DNA from: Wansuia hejianensis | GTDB taxonomy: Bacteria > Bacillota > Clostridia > Lachnospirales > Lachnospiraceae | DNA length: 64,000 nt | Direction: 5' to 3' | Assembly: GCF_014337215.1 (NCBI RefSeq) | Contig: NZ_CP060635.1 | Location: 3,171,501 to 3,235,500, forward strand | Shown: piece after piece, positions 35,406-44,359 of the stretch | How positions within the stretch are numbered: the first letter of the stretch is position 1 | How the letters are laid out: every line of letters begins with the position of its first letter | The notes under the pieces: generated by a model | Seen by the model: only the letters and a program-made list of their open reading frames with translations | What the model was told of the DNA's origin: nothing | Databases searched by the model: none | Made by a program: the position numbers and the translations under genes

Positions 35406-35487
35406 CAGAACCGGCCGGGCGGTCAGGCTGAAAAAACAGAGAGGCCGCCGTCTGGGACTTTCTTAGTGACGTATTGGAGGGATTGAT

Positions 35488-36957
35488 ATGCCAAGAAAAG
35501 AGATAGTTGTCGAAAAAAAATATGATGTAATCGTGTGCGGCGGCGGAACCTCCGGCGTGGCGGCGGCAATTGCGGCGGCCCGCGGCGGCGCGTCCACACT
35601 GCTGATTGAACGTGTTGGCTCTCTGGGCGGCCAGCTGTGCTTCTCCGGACCTCCCGGATTCGCCTTTGCCCATCTGTTTAACCCGCTGGGTGAACAGGAT
35701 GCCGCAGGAATCATCGAAGAGATCCATTCCAGGATGCTGAAGGAAGGCCATGCGCTCCCGCATTTAAAACCGGAGCACAGGGCTGAAGCCGGATACACCT
35801 TCTCCTATGTGGACCCCGACTGGTTCTCGCTGACAATTTTTGAGATGATGGAAGAGGAAGGCGTAGAACTTCTGCTTCACAGCCTTGTAGTCGACGTTGT
35901 GCAGGACGGAAGCAAGGTGACGGGAGTTGTAGTTGAGAACACCAACGGGACGATGATCATTAACGGTGAAGTTATCATTGACTGCACCGGTGAAGGAGAT
36001 ATCGCAGTCCGTGCCGGCGCGCCCTATGAATATGTGGATAAAGAGACCGTGCAGCCTCACACCATTTCCTTCACTATGGACGGCGTGAACTGGGATGAGC
36101 TCATGGACTGGGTGCACTCGAATCCGGATCAGATCGTGTGGTTTGAGCATACACTTCCCCACTGGTCGGACGAGAGGAAGGAAGAAGCCCATCAGAAGGC
36201 TCTGGAATTCTACAAAACCTGTGATGATCCGGCTATGTTCGGCGAAATGATGGGCTTTACGGAATTCCACAAGAAAGGACTGGAAACAGGAGAATGGCAT
36301 GAGTTCAGCGGCGTCGGATTTTTCCTGACACCACGCGAGGACGGCCATATTCAGGCCCACATGCAGCACTCCTCCCAGGTACCCTTTGTTCTGACAGATA
36401 ACGCGTGGGATCTTTCCAGAGGTGAGATTGAATGCCGCAGGCAGAACGCCATGGCAATCAAATTCTTCAGAAAATACATTCCCGGTTTTGAGCACGCATA
36501 TCTGACCAGAATGTGCCCGGAGATGCGCCTTCGTGAAGGCCGCCGGATTATGGGCGATTATCGTCTGACCAGAGATGATGTGGCGGCAGGGCAGGAATTT
36601 GACGATGTAATCGGCAAGAGCCATTTCAAAGCCGGCGCTCACCATACCGTCGATAAGAACACGATCGCCCAGGTAGAAAAGGTCTGCCCCCAGGACGGCG
36701 GTTCCTATGATATCCCGTACCGGTGCCTGGTACCGCTGGATGTGGAAAATATGCTGGTAGCCGGAAAACACGTATCTACAGACCGCGACGCATACCTGAG
36801 ATACCTTCATCAGACAATGGTAACGGGACAGGCAGCAGGAGCGGCGGCAGCCCTCTGTGTGAAAAAAGGCATATCTCCCAGAAAACTGGAAGAGGACGTC
36901 AGCGAACTTCAGAAGATCCTCAAAGAGCAGGGAGCGATCATAGACGGCACCCATTAA
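35488..36957 (+). CDS. FAD-dependent oxidoreductase, copy B
   Basis: This 489-aa flavoprotein is paralogous to the 10320 product. GGGTSG is at 18-23, with Glu41 for ribose binding and SLGGQLCFSGPPGFAF next. The C-terminal contacts read NMLVAGKHVSTDRDAYLRYL. The N-terminus is five residues longer than copy A. GGAGGGATTGAT precedes the start. It ends shortly before a terminator. Conservation of both partners as a unit in two places argues that flavoprotein and UGSC-like protein work together, perhaps with one reducing a product bound or made by the other; this is inference. Confidence 0.88.
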   Translation: MPRKEIVVEKKYDVIVCGGGTSGVAAAIAAARGGASTLLIERVGSLGGQLCFSGPPGFAFAHLFNPLGEQDAAGIIEEIHSRMLKEGHALPHLKPEHRAEAGYTFSYVDPDWFSLTIFEMMEEEGVELLLHSLVVDVVQDGSKVTGVVVENTNGTMIINGEVIIDCTGEGDIAVRAGAPYEYVDKETVQPHTISFTMDGVNWDELMDWVHSNPDQIVWFEHTLPHWSDERKEEAHQKALEFYKTCDDPAMFGEMMGFTEFHKKGLETGEWHEFSGVGFFLTPREDGHIQAHMQHSSQVPFVLTDNAWDLSRGEIECRRQNAMAIKFFRKYIPGFEHAYLTRMCPEMRLREGRRIMGDYRLTRDDVAAGQEFDDVIGKSHFKAGAHHTVDKNTIAQVEKVCPQDGGSYDIPYRCLVPLDVENMLVAGKHVSTDRDAYLRYLHQTMVTGQAAGAAAALCVKKGISPRKLEEDVSELQKILKEQGAIIDGTH

Positions 36958-36982
36958 TAGAAAAAACTCCTAAAAAGTGAAG

Positions 36983-37026
36983 AGGCCATGTGCTGACCGG
37001 AAAAAACGGCGGTACATGGCCTTATT
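36983..37026 (+). terminator. Terminator of pair B
   Basis: AGGCCATGT (36983-36991) pairs with ACATGGCCT (37014-37022), with an inner CCG/CGG step, followed by TATT. It begins 26 bases after the FAD oxidoreductase stop and abuts the large palindrome. Confidence 0.75.
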
Positions 37027-37852
37027 ACGGTTTTGTGGCGAGGTGGGTGGATACCCGGACGAAAAGCAGCGGGGGACCCCCGGCTGTTGCGGCCTGCCGG
37101 GCAGACTGGGCTTCGGGTTGAAGTGATTCTAAGACTTCCGGAGGCCACTCTCCAGGGGTACCGGGGAAAGTCCGGTGGAAGGCCTGATGCCTTCCATCCT
37201 CCGTCCCCCTCGCCCGCCGTGCTTGAGGCACAGCGGACGCCCCCTGGAGAGTGGCCTCCGGAAGTCAAGAATCACTAACAACCCTGCAGAGGTCTGCCCA
37301 ACAGGCCGCAACCGCCGGAGGTCCCCCGCTGCTTTTTTGGCTGTTCCAGACGGTACAATGGCTCTCGCCAGGGGTGGAACCCCGATAGTCTCAGGCGGTA
37401 GATTTCGAAATTTAATAAAGAAATACTGGCGCCAGTCGGCTGCGATAAGCCAGTAATTACTGTCTGAAATCATCCTGATGACACTTTCGGAGAACTTGGG
37501 TGAAGAGTTTTAGATCACCAGAGAGGCTGGGAGGAGGCGGGGCGGAACAGGGACGGCACCATGGATTTCTGCAGGCCTGATTAGTTCTGCTTAGCGGGCA
37601 GCAGCGCCGGAAGGGAGGGCAGGTATTGTGCCTCACGCACAATACCTGAAGGGCACGGAGGATAGAAAGACATCAGTCTTTCTACCGGACTTGCCCTGGT
37701 CCCTCCCTGTAGGTGCTGATGGCCGTTTAGCAGAACTTCAGGCCGAAGCCTTCCATGGCGCCGTCCCTGTTCCGCCCCGCCTCCTCCCAGCCTCTCGTCC
37801 GGGTATCCAAAACCCTCCCCCCATCACCGACCAATTGGAAGCAAAACCGTAA
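37025..37852. repeat. Very large nested palindromic element (about 830 bp)
   Basis: The outer arms are TTACGGTTTTGTGG and GGATACCCGGAC on the left, GTCCGGGTATCC and CAAAACCGTAA on the right. Inside are two long palindromes. One runs from AAAAGCAGCGGGGGACC (37061) to GGTCCCCCGCTGCTTTTT (about 37337), with a perfect 25-bp arm pair at 37134-37158/37241-37265. The other has a perfect 37-bp arm pair at 37521-37557/37760-37796. Smaller perfect hairpins lie at AGGTATTGTGC/GCACAATACCT and TAGAAAGAC/GTCTTTCTA. No credible gene is present. The short relative is at 63231. Confidence 0.88.
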
Positions 37853-37890
37853 TTTTTATAAAAACTTTAGAATCGTACCAGTAAGTTTAG

Positions 37891-37919
37891 ATGAAAATGA
37901 AAAAGTGGTATGCTATAAT
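37891..37919 (+). promoter_or_regulatory. Promoter of the two-component system
   Basis: Extended -10 TGCTATAAT (37911-37919) with ATGAAA at the -35 position (37891-37896, 17-base spacing). It lies 58 bases before the kinase start. Confidence 0.7.
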
Positions 37920-37976
37920 GAACATAGATTTTTGGCATTTTTATATTGAGGAAAGTGCAGAAAAGGGAAGATTTTC

Positions 37977-39512
37977 ATGAAGATGAAAGGCAGTATGAGA
38001 TTGAAGACCCGTATTGCGATCGCATTTCTGGCAATAATTTTTATTCCTGTCATCTTGACGGGGGTGGCGTTTTATTGCCTCATGCATTATAAAGTGCAGG
38101 CAATCGGGAAAGAATATGGAATTGAAAATCCCACATATGAAAATATATATAATAATTCCCTGATGATATCTAAAATGATGGATTCAGAGTTCCAGTCGTT
38201 AAAGCAGGAGGCTGAAGAGCATCCCGAGCGACTGGAGGATAATTCGTATTTGAATCAGCTGAATGAAGACCTGGATGAGGACAATGCCTATCTGGCAGTG
38301 CGCAAGGGAGACAGCATTTACTATAATGGATCGACGACGATCAGCGACAGTAAGCTTCTGGATTCCCTTCCGAAATATGGGGATTCTTATGCCAGCTCTG
38401 ACAGCGGAATGTATATCCGGACAGAGGAACAGTCCCTGGTCAAGCAGGTAGATTTTGTGTTCCAGGACGGGGCGGAAGGAAGTATTTTCCTGATCACCCG
38501 GATGAACCAGGTGTTTCCGGGGATGAGAAACTGGATGTTTGACATGGTCGTGATTGTGATTTTGATTTTGGTGACGACCAGCCTTGCTATGAGCCTGTGG
38601 ATTTACCGGGGAGTTGTTACGCCGCTGAACCAGCTGAAGAAGGCGACGCAGAACATCAGGGACGGCAACCTGGACTTCACGGTAGAAGGCAATGGTGTGA
38701 AGGAGGTAAATGACCTCTGTGAGGATTTTGAAGATATGAGAAAGCGGCTCAAAGAGTCCGCGGAGGAAAAAGTAGATTTTGACAAGGACAATAAAGAACT
38801 GATCAGCAATATTTCCCACGATCTGAAGACCCCTATCACGGCTGTGAAGGGTTATGTGGAGGGTATCATGGACGGCGTGGCTGACACGCCTGAGAAAATG
38901 GACCGGTATATCCGGACGATTTACAATAAGGCCAATGAGATGGACCGTCTGATCAACGAACTGACTTTTTATTCCAAGATTGATACGAACAGAATTCCTT
39001 ATACCTTTACGAAGATCCATGTGTCAGATTATTTTGAAGACTGTGTGGAGGAACTAAGCCTTGAACTGGAATCCCGCCATATTGAGCTGACCTATTTCAA
39101 CTATCTTGAGGAAGACGAGGTAGTAATCGCCGACGCGGAGCAATTGAAACGGGTGATCAACAATATTGTGAGCAATTCTATTAAATACATGGATAAAGCC
39201 CGGGGCGTGATTAATATCCGGCTGAGAGATGTGGGCGATTTTATTCAGGTTGAAATTGAGGACAACGGAAAAGGGATTGCCCAGAAGGATCTGTCCAGAA
39301 TCTTTGACAGATTTTACCGCACAGATGCTTCCCGGAATTCTACCAGAGGCGGCAGCGGAATCGGGTTATCAATTGTCAGGAAAATTCTGGAGGATCACGG
39401 CGGAAAGGTCTGGGCGACCAGCAAGGAAGGAGTTGGCACGGTAATGCATTTTGTGCTTAGAAAATATCAGGAGGTACCGGTAGATGAGCAGGATACTGAT
39501 CATAGAAGATGA
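37977..39512 (+). CDS. Membrane sensor histidine kinase
   Basis: This 511-aa kinase has a first transmembrane helix at about 12-33 and an extracellular sensor of about 150 residues. The second helix (VVIVILILVTTSLAMSLWIY) is near 190-209, followed by a HAMP linker (LKKATQNIRDGNLDF). The H-box is ISNISHDLKTPITAVKG. The ATPase domain shows NNIVSNSIKY, DNGKGI and GGSGIGLSIV. It overlaps the response regulator gene by 29 bases, so the two are translationally coupled. The signal is unknown. Confidence 0.95.
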   Translation: MKMKGSMRLKTRIAIAFLAIIFIPVILTGVAFYCLMHYKVQAIGKEYGIENPTYENIYNNSLMISKMMDSEFQSLKQEAEEHPERLEDNSYLNQLNEDLDEDNAYLAVRKGDSIYYNGSTTISDSKLLDSLPKYGDSYASSDSGMYIRTEEQSLVKQVDFVFQDGAEGSIFLITRMNQVFPGMRNWMFDMVVIVILILVTTSLAMSLWIYRGVVTPLNQLKKATQNIRDGNLDFTVEGNGVKEVNDLCEDFEDMRKRLKESAEEKVDFDKDNKELISNISHDLKTPITAVKGYVEGIMDGVADTPEKMDRYIRTIYNKANEMDRLINELTFYSKIDTNRIPYTFTKIHVSDYFEDCVEELSLELESRHIELTYFNYLEEDEVVIADAEQLKRVINNIVSNSIKYMDKARGVINIRLRDVGDFIQVEIEDNGKGIAQKDLSRIFDRFYRTDASRNSTRGGSGIGLSIVRKILEDHGGKVWATSKEGVGTVMHFVLRKYQEVPVDEQDTDHRR

Positions 39513-40173
39513 GGAATCAATTGCAGATCTGGAGAAGGATTATCTAGAGCTGTCAGGATTTGAAGTGGCAATTGAGAACAGGGGCGATACAGGCCTGGAA
39601 CGGGCGTTGAATGAGGAGTATGATCTGTTTATTCTGGATCTCATGCTTCCGGAGGTAGATGGCTTTGAGATTTGCCGTGAGATCCGTGACAGGAAGAACA
39701 CGCCGATCATCATGGTTTCGGCAAAGAAGGATGATATTGACAAAATCCGGGGCCTGGGCCTGGGAGCAGACGATTATATGACGAAACCTTTCTCCCCCAG
39801 TGAGATGGTGGCCCGCGTAAAGGCTCATCTGGCCCGGTACGACCGGCTGATCGGAAGCGGGATGCCCCAGAATGACATTGTGGAGATACGGGGGATCAAG
39901 ATCGACAAGACAGCCCGCCGCGTCTGGATCAACGGAGAAGAGAAGAACTTTACGACGAAAGAATTCGACCTGCTCACATTCCTGGCTCAGAATCCCAACC
40001 GGGTGTTCACAAAAGAAGAACTGTTCCGGGAGATCTGGGATATGGAATCCATCGGTGATATCGCGACCGTGACGGTGCATATCAAGAAGATCCGGGAGAA
40101 GATCGAATTCAATACGGCTAAGCCCCAATATATAGAGACGATCTGGGGAGTCGGGTACCGTTTTAAGGTTTAA
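39484..40173 (+). CDS. OmpR-family response regulator
   Basis: This 229-aa two-domain regulator has a receiver with acidic pocket EDE (8-10), phospho-acceptor Asp52 in LFILDLMLP and the conserved Lys in MTKPFSPSEM. A winged-helix DNA-binding domain follows (FTTKEFDLLTFLAQNPNRVF...TVTVHIKKIREKI). It is the cognate partner of the kinase whose 3' end it overlaps. A terminator follows seven bases after the stop. Confidence 0.95.
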   Translation: MSRILIIEDEESIADLEKDYLELSGFEVAIENRGDTGLERALNEEYDLFILDLMLPEVDGFEICREIRDRKNTPIIMVSAKKDDIDKIRGLGLGADDYMTKPFSPSEMVARVKAHLARYDRLIGSGMPQNDIVEIRGIKIDKTARRVWINGEEKNFTTKEFDLLTFLAQNPNRVFTKEELFREIWDMESIGDIATVTVHIKKIREKIEFNTAKPQYIETIWGVGYRFKV

Positions 40174-40179
40174 GATTCA

Positions 40180-40211
40180 AATGCCTGGATATAGTAATCA
40201 CAGGCATTTTT
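40180..40211 (+). terminator. Terminator after the two-component system
   Basis: AATGCCTG (40180-40187) pairs with CAGGCATT (40201-40208), followed by TTT. Confidence 0.75.
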
Positions 40212-40625
40212 CAGGAAGTCTCTGTTTCTGGATATGATTAATACTGACCGGTCCTGTTTTCTGACTTTCATGAATATAGAAGCATAAAAAGAGTAAGGAA
40301 TGATATTGTATTCATTTTCTGACAGAGGGAATAGTATGATTCTGAACGTAATTGACGATCCCTATAGTTAAAGCAAGGGTTTTACGGCACGATTGATAGA
40401 TTCAATTTTATATTGCAGAAAATAATAGCTCCGGGTACTGCAGAAATGTGTGTACCCGGAGTTTTTGCGGCGCCTCTTTTATCTGGCCCATATCCGCTGA
40501 ATCGGCCGGGGCTGGCTGCGTAAGTTGTGCTTTGCAGAGAAGTTGATAAGATGATAGAATGTTAAATGCAGCGATGTCAGAACGGGAGAGCGTTCTGGAT
40601 GAAAAATGAAAGGAACAAGAGCGTT
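40212..40625. other. Gene-poor gap, probably decayed
   Basis: Between the two-component terminator and the codA remnant I see no supported gene. A second strong terminator-like hairpin lies at 40429-40466. The stretch may be residue of a lost cytosine or nucleoside operon. Confidence 0.4.
40429..40466 (+). terminator. Orphan rho-independent terminator
   Basis: CTCCGGGTAC (40429-40438) pairs perfectly with GTACCCGGAG (40452-40461), then T5. No intact gene precedes it, which fits a deleted upstream gene. Confidence 0.8.
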
Positions 40626-40841
40626 ATGATTATTCGGAATGTATCAATAGAAAATGCGGCAAAGACACTGCATCTGGGATCTTCTTACGGGATCAGGGTG
40701 GGGAATCCTGCGGATTTTATCATACTGGACGCTCCGAATTTCCAGGAAGCGCTGAACAGGCATGCGGCAGTGCTTTATTCATATAGACGGGGCCGGAAAC
40801 TTGCGGAAACCAGGCCCGCGGTCCGGGCACTCAGCTTTTAG
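40626..40841 (+). pseudogene. C-terminal remnant of a cytosine-deaminase-like amidohydrolase
   Basis: From ATG 40626 the 71 codons read IIRNVSIENAAKTLHLGSSY, then GIRVGNPADFIILDA and AVLYSYRRGRKLAETRP. This is the C-terminal end of CodA-type amidohydrolases, where N-AAKTL and G-x-GxPADFIILDA are characteristic. The metal-binding barrel (about 330 residues) is absent, so this is a fragment left by a deletion. It may still be translated but should have no activity. Confidence 0.75.
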
Positions 40842-40990
40842 CAGAACAGACGATTCAGTCATATAGAACTGATCTGTGGCCTGGTAGGGGAAAGCGTGAT
40901 GCAATATGGAAAGTATGCTTGACATTTTATGTTAAAAGATGTATAGTCTGTTTACGGAAAGTAAACTTTCCTTTTGGAGGTGGTGCGGGT

Positions 40991-41194
40991 TTGAAGAACC
41001 GGTTGGAGGAGATAAGAAAATTAAAGGGTATCAAACAGGAAGAGCTGGCATCGGTGTTGGGAGTGTCCCGGCAGACGATCGGGTCGCTGGAAAATGGACG
41101 TTACAATCCCTCAATCATTCTGGCCTTTAAGATCGCCCGCTATTTCCGCATGAGCATCGAAGACATATTCATTTATGAGGAGGAAGGCGTATGA
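40991..41194 (+). CDS. Small XRE-family regulator
   Basis: This 67-aa helix-turn-helix protein starts at TTG 40991 after GGAGGTG. It reads KNRLEEIRKLKGIKQEELAS, then VLGVSRQTIGSLENGRYNPS. This is the compact YdaS/YozG type that represses its own operon. Upstream in-frame codons to 40919 lack a ribosome-binding site and are rejected. It overlaps the membrane protein gene by ATGA and forms the common regulator/membrane-protein pair. Confidence 0.85.
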   Translation: MKNRLEEIRKLKGIKQEELASVLGVSRQTIGSLENGRYNPSIILAFKIARYFRMSIEDIFIYEEEGV

Positions 41195-41622
41195 ACAGAA
41201 AAGTGACAGATTATGCGATGATCACCGCCGGAGCGCTGCTGCTGGCTGGAGGCTTCTGTATGCTGGTATTATTTACTGGTGCCAGTGGTTTTTTACAGGT
41301 CCTTCCCTATCTTTTAATAGGTATTGGCTGCGGGATATTCAGCCAGGGAGTTGGCAACGTACTCGGGCGCCGGATGCTTAAGAAAAATCCGGAGATCATA
41401 AGACAAATTGAGATAGAGACAAAAGACGAACGGAACCTTGCGATCAGCTATAAAGCGAAGGCAAAGGCGTATGACCTGCAAAAATATATTTTCGGCGCTC
41501 TCCTGATCGTATTTGCTGCGATGAGATTTCCGCTGGCGGCGGTGCTGCTCCTTTTGGGGGCTTACCTGTTTGTCATGGCCTATGCGGTTTACTGCCGGTT
41601 TAAGATTGAAAAAGAAATGTAA
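41191..41622 (+). CDS. Small integral membrane protein (DERN-motif family)
   Basis: This 143-aa protein has four predicted membrane segments, two before and two after a charged loop containing TKDERNLAISYKAKAKAYD. The DERN-x4-A-x3-A pattern is typical of small membrane proteins encoded after XRE regulators in Firmicutes (DUF2178/DUF6442-like, by recall). Start and regulator stop overlap as ATGA, so translation is coupled. Function unknown. Confidence 0.8.
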   Translation: MNRKVTDYAMITAGALLLAGGFCMLVLFTGASGFLQVLPYLLIGIGCGIFSQGVGNVLGRRMLKKNPEIIRQIEIETKDERNLAISYKAKAKAYDLQKYIFGALLIVFAAMRFPLAAVLLLLGAYLFVMAYAVYCRFKIEKEM

Positions 41623-41701
41623 TTAACGATTATAAGCATCAGAGTATTTGTGCGGCGGTGCAATGCATTCCGCATATGGTTAAGGGAGAGAGAAATCGGG
41701 T

Positions 41702-42298
41702 ATGGGAAAGATTTTTTATATTATAGGAAAAAGTGCATCCGGAAAAGACCACATCTATGAAGCGCTGCTGGCTGAAAAAGATCTGAAACTGGCGCAGGTC
41801 ATCCTCTATACTACCAGGCCGATCCGCAGCGGAGAACAGAACGGCCGGGAATATTATTTTACTGATGAACTGAAGCTGGTCCAGCTCCGGCTGTCAGGAA
41901 AGCTGATAGAGGAACGGGTATATGACACAGTTTATGGCCCGTGGTATTATTTTACGGCAGACGAAGGCCAGTTCCGCCTGGATTGCCAGGATTATATCGG
42001 AATAGGGACACTGGAATCCTACGAGAAGATAAAAGGATACTTCGGTGAAGATAAGGTCTGCCCGCTGTATATTGAGACCGAAGACGGCATCCGCCTGAAA
42101 CGCGCGATCCAGAGAGAAGAAAAACAGCCGGAGCCCAAATACGCAGAAATGTGCCGCCGGTACCTGGCGGACTGCGAGGACTTCTCAGAAGAAAAAATAC
42201 AGGCTGCAGGTATCAGACGCAGGTTCCTGAATAATGGGGAATTGTCACAATGCCTGCAGGAAATAAAGGCATATCTATTGCTTCAAATTGGACGGTGA
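41702..42298 (+). CDS. Guanylate-kinase-like P-loop protein
   Basis: This 198-aa P-loop kinase has GKSASGKD at residues 9-16. TTRPIRSGEQNGREYYF matches the GMP-binding region of guanylate kinase (TTRxxRxGExxGxDYxF). The rest is divergent, and the Lys after GS is followed by DHIYE. It lies just before holB, where Firmicutes often have tmk. It may be a secondary guanylate kinase or a regulatory paralogue. GGGAGAGAGAAATCGGGT precedes the start. Confidence 0.8.
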   Translation: MGKIFYIIGKSASGKDHIYEALLAEKDLKLAQVILYTTRPIRSGEQNGREYYFTDELKLVQLRLSGKLIEERVYDTVYGPWYYFTADEGQFRLDCQDYIGIGTLESYEKIKGYFGEDKVCPLYIETEDGIRLKRAIQREEKQPEPKYAEMCRRYLADCEDFSEEKIQAAGIRRRFLNNGELSQCLQEIKAYLLLQIGR

Positions 42299-42415
42299 GG
42301 GGGTATCCCCCCTTTGCCGCTCTTTTCCCTGGAAATTATTTAATAAAAAAACGGCTGTATCTTGTTTGAAAATTATGATATACTGTACTGTGTAATCTTA
42401 CAGGGAGGTGATTGA

Positions 42416-43423
42416 ATGATGGAGCAGGGGGAATTGACAGGGTTTGACGGCGTAGTTGGACATGAGGAAATTATATCCCATCTCCAGAACGCAATCCGAT
42501 TAGGCAAGGTATCCCATGCCTATATATTTGGCGGAGAACATGGATCAGGCAAGAAGCTGCTGGCTTCTCTGTTTGCTATGACGCTGCAATGCCAGGAACA
42601 CGGAATCGAGCCTTGCATGAAATGTGCATCCTGTAAGAAAGCTTTGAATAAGAACCATCCCGATATCATAAACATCACCCATGAGAAGCCTAATTCTATT
42701 GGAATCGACGAGATCCGGGATCAGTTGATTAACGACGTAGGTATCAAGCCGTATGAAAGCCCTTACAAGATCTATATTGTAAATGATGCCGACAAGCTGA
42801 CGCTCCAGGCTCAGAACGCTCTTTTGAAGACGATAGAAGAGCCTCCGGCCTATGCGGTCGTCATGCTTTTGGCAGACAATCCGGACGCACTGCTGCCGAC
42901 GATCACTTCCAGATGTGTGATCCTCAGCCTGAAGCCGGTGGGGGACCGTCTGGTGAAGGACTACCTGATGGACAGGATGCACATTCCGGACTATCAGGCA
43001 GAGGTACAGGCCTCTTTTGCGCAGGGGAATGTCGGCAAGGCCCAGCAGATGGCCAATTCCGCTGAATTTACGGAGCTGACGGAGAATGCGCTCCGCATCC
43101 TGAAGCATTCCAGGGAGATGGAAGTCTATGAGCTTGTGGATGCGATTAAAATAATGTCGGCGGAAAAACAGAACATATATGATTATCTGGATTTGTTCAC
43201 CATGTGGTTCAGGGATGTGCTGCTTTTTAAAGCGACTAAGGAAGTGGATAATCTCGTCTTCAAAGAGGAGATCAATTATATTAAGGAACGGGCGTCTGTC
43301 AGCTCCTATGAGGGGCTGGAGCAGATCATTGACGCCATTCATATGGCAGACAGCCGCCTCCGTGCCAATGTCAATTTTGACCTTGTAATGGAGCTTCTGT
43401 TCCTGACAATTAGGGAGAATTAG
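42416..43423 (+). CDS. holB: DNA polymerase III delta-prime subunit
   Basis: This is the clamp-loader AAA+ subunit (335 aa). The P-loop region is GGEHGSGKKLLA. A zinc knuckle with four cysteines is at CQEHGIEPCMKCASCKK. A DEI motif (IGIDEIRDQL), KTIEEPPAYAVVMLLADN and TSRC follow. GGGAGGTGATTG precedes ATG 42416 (ATG 42419 is possible). The downstream ricT starts two bases after the stop, the conserved Firmicutes order. A promoter is likely near TGATATACT-TGTAAT just upstream. Confidence 0.94.
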   Translation: MMEQGELTGFDGVVGHEEIISHLQNAIRLGKVSHAYIFGGEHGSGKKLLASLFAMTLQCQEHGIEPCMKCASCKKALNKNHPDIINITHEKPNSIGIDEIRDQLINDVGIKPYESPYKIYIVNDADKLTLQAQNALLKTIEEPPAYAVVMLLADNPDALLPTITSRCVILSLKPVGDRLVKDYLMDRMHIPDYQAEVQASFAQGNVGKAQQMANSAEFTELTENALRILKHSREMEVYELVDAIKIMSAEKQNIYDYLDLFTMWFRDVLLFKATKEVDNLVFKEEINYIKERASVSSYEGLEQIIDAIHMADSRLRANVNFDLVMELLFLTIREN

Positions 43424-43425
43424 GA

Positions 43426-44337
43426 ATGATAAAGATCATTGGAGTCAGATTTCGGAACGTGGGCAAGGTATATTACTTCGATCCGAAAGCGCTGGATATT
43501 AAAATGGGAGACCATGTAATTGTTGAGACCGCCAGAGGCGTGGAATATGGCATGGTGGTCCTGGGCCCGAAAGAGGTGGAGGAGTCCAGAATCGTGCAGC
43601 CGCTGAAAGAGGTCATCCGCGTTGCGACGCCGAAGGATAAGTCCAAGGAAGAGACCAACAGAAGAAAAGAAAAAGAGGCCTTTCAGATCTGCCTGAAGAA
43701 GATTGCAGACCGGAAGCTGGATATGAAACTGATCGACGCAGAATACACCTTTGACAACAGCAAGGTGCTCTTCTATTTTACCGCTGACGGGCGGGTGGAC
43801 TTCAGAGAGCTGGTGAAGGATCTGGCGGCGGTGTTTAAGACGAGAATTGAGCTGCGGCAGATAGGCGTCAGGGATGAGACGAAGATTCTCGGCGGCATCG
43901 GGATCTGCGGAAGGCCGCTCTGCTGCCATACGTATCTTTCGGATTTTGCGCCAGTGTCGATCAAGATGGCTAAGGAGCAGAACCTGTCCCTGAATCCGAC
44001 GAAAATTTCCGGTACCTGCGGGCGGCTGATGTGCTGCTTGAAGAACGAGCAGGAAACCTATGAATATTTAAACAAGAAGCTGCCCAACAACGGCGACACG
44101 GTCATGACGCCGGAAGGGCTGAAGGGCGAGGTCCAGAGCGTAAGCGTACTCAGACAGACGGTAAAGGTGCTCGTGGAAGCGGGCGATGAAAAAGAGATCC
44201 GCGAATACCGTGTAGAAGAGCTGAAGATGAAGCAGCGCCATAAGAAGAACAAAGACAGCAAAGAAAAAGACAAAGAAAAAGAACTGACCCCTGAGGAGCT
44301 GAAAGAGCTGGAAAAGCTGGAGAAGATCAAAGAATAA
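43426..44337 (+). CDS. ricT: RicT/YaaT, PSP1-domain protein of the Ric complex
   Basis: This 303-aa PSP1-domain protein carries the cysteine set CGRPLCCHTYLSDF and CGRLMCCLKNEQ, which in Bacillus RicT contributes to Fe-S clusters of the RicAFT complex controlling RNase Y and sporulation phosphorelay. The N-terminal part has GDHVIVETARGVEYGMV. The C-terminal 50 residues are a charged Lys/Glu tail (KDKEKELTPEELKELEKLEK). Its place between holB and trmN6 is the standard one. Confidence 0.94.
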   Translation: MIKIIGVRFRNVGKVYYFDPKALDIKMGDHVIVETARGVEYGMVVLGPKEVEESRIVQPLKEVIRVATPKDKSKEETNRRKEKEAFQICLKKIADRKLDMKLIDAEYTFDNSKVLFYFTADGRVDFRELVKDLAAVFKTRIELRQIGVRDETKILGGIGICGRPLCCHTYLSDFAPVSIKMAKEQNLSLNPTKISGTCGRLMCCLKNEQETYEYLNKKLPNNGDTVMTPEGLKGEVQSVSVLRQTVKVLVEAGDEKEIREYRVEELKMKQRHKKNKDSKEKDKEKELTPEELKELEKLEKIKE

Positions 44338-44359
44338 GCAGACAGGAGGAAACCGCCGT

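Noticed and set aside
37033..37473. Open frames of 68-114 codons on both strands in the large palindrome
   Set aside because: They mirror each other across the palindrome arms, have no ribosome-binding sites and resemble no protein.
42299..42312. GGGGG-TAT-CCCCC hairpin as terminator after the guanylate-kinase-like gene
   Set aside because: The stem is short, the loop has only three bases and the T tail is just three bases, so I could not support it as a terminator.
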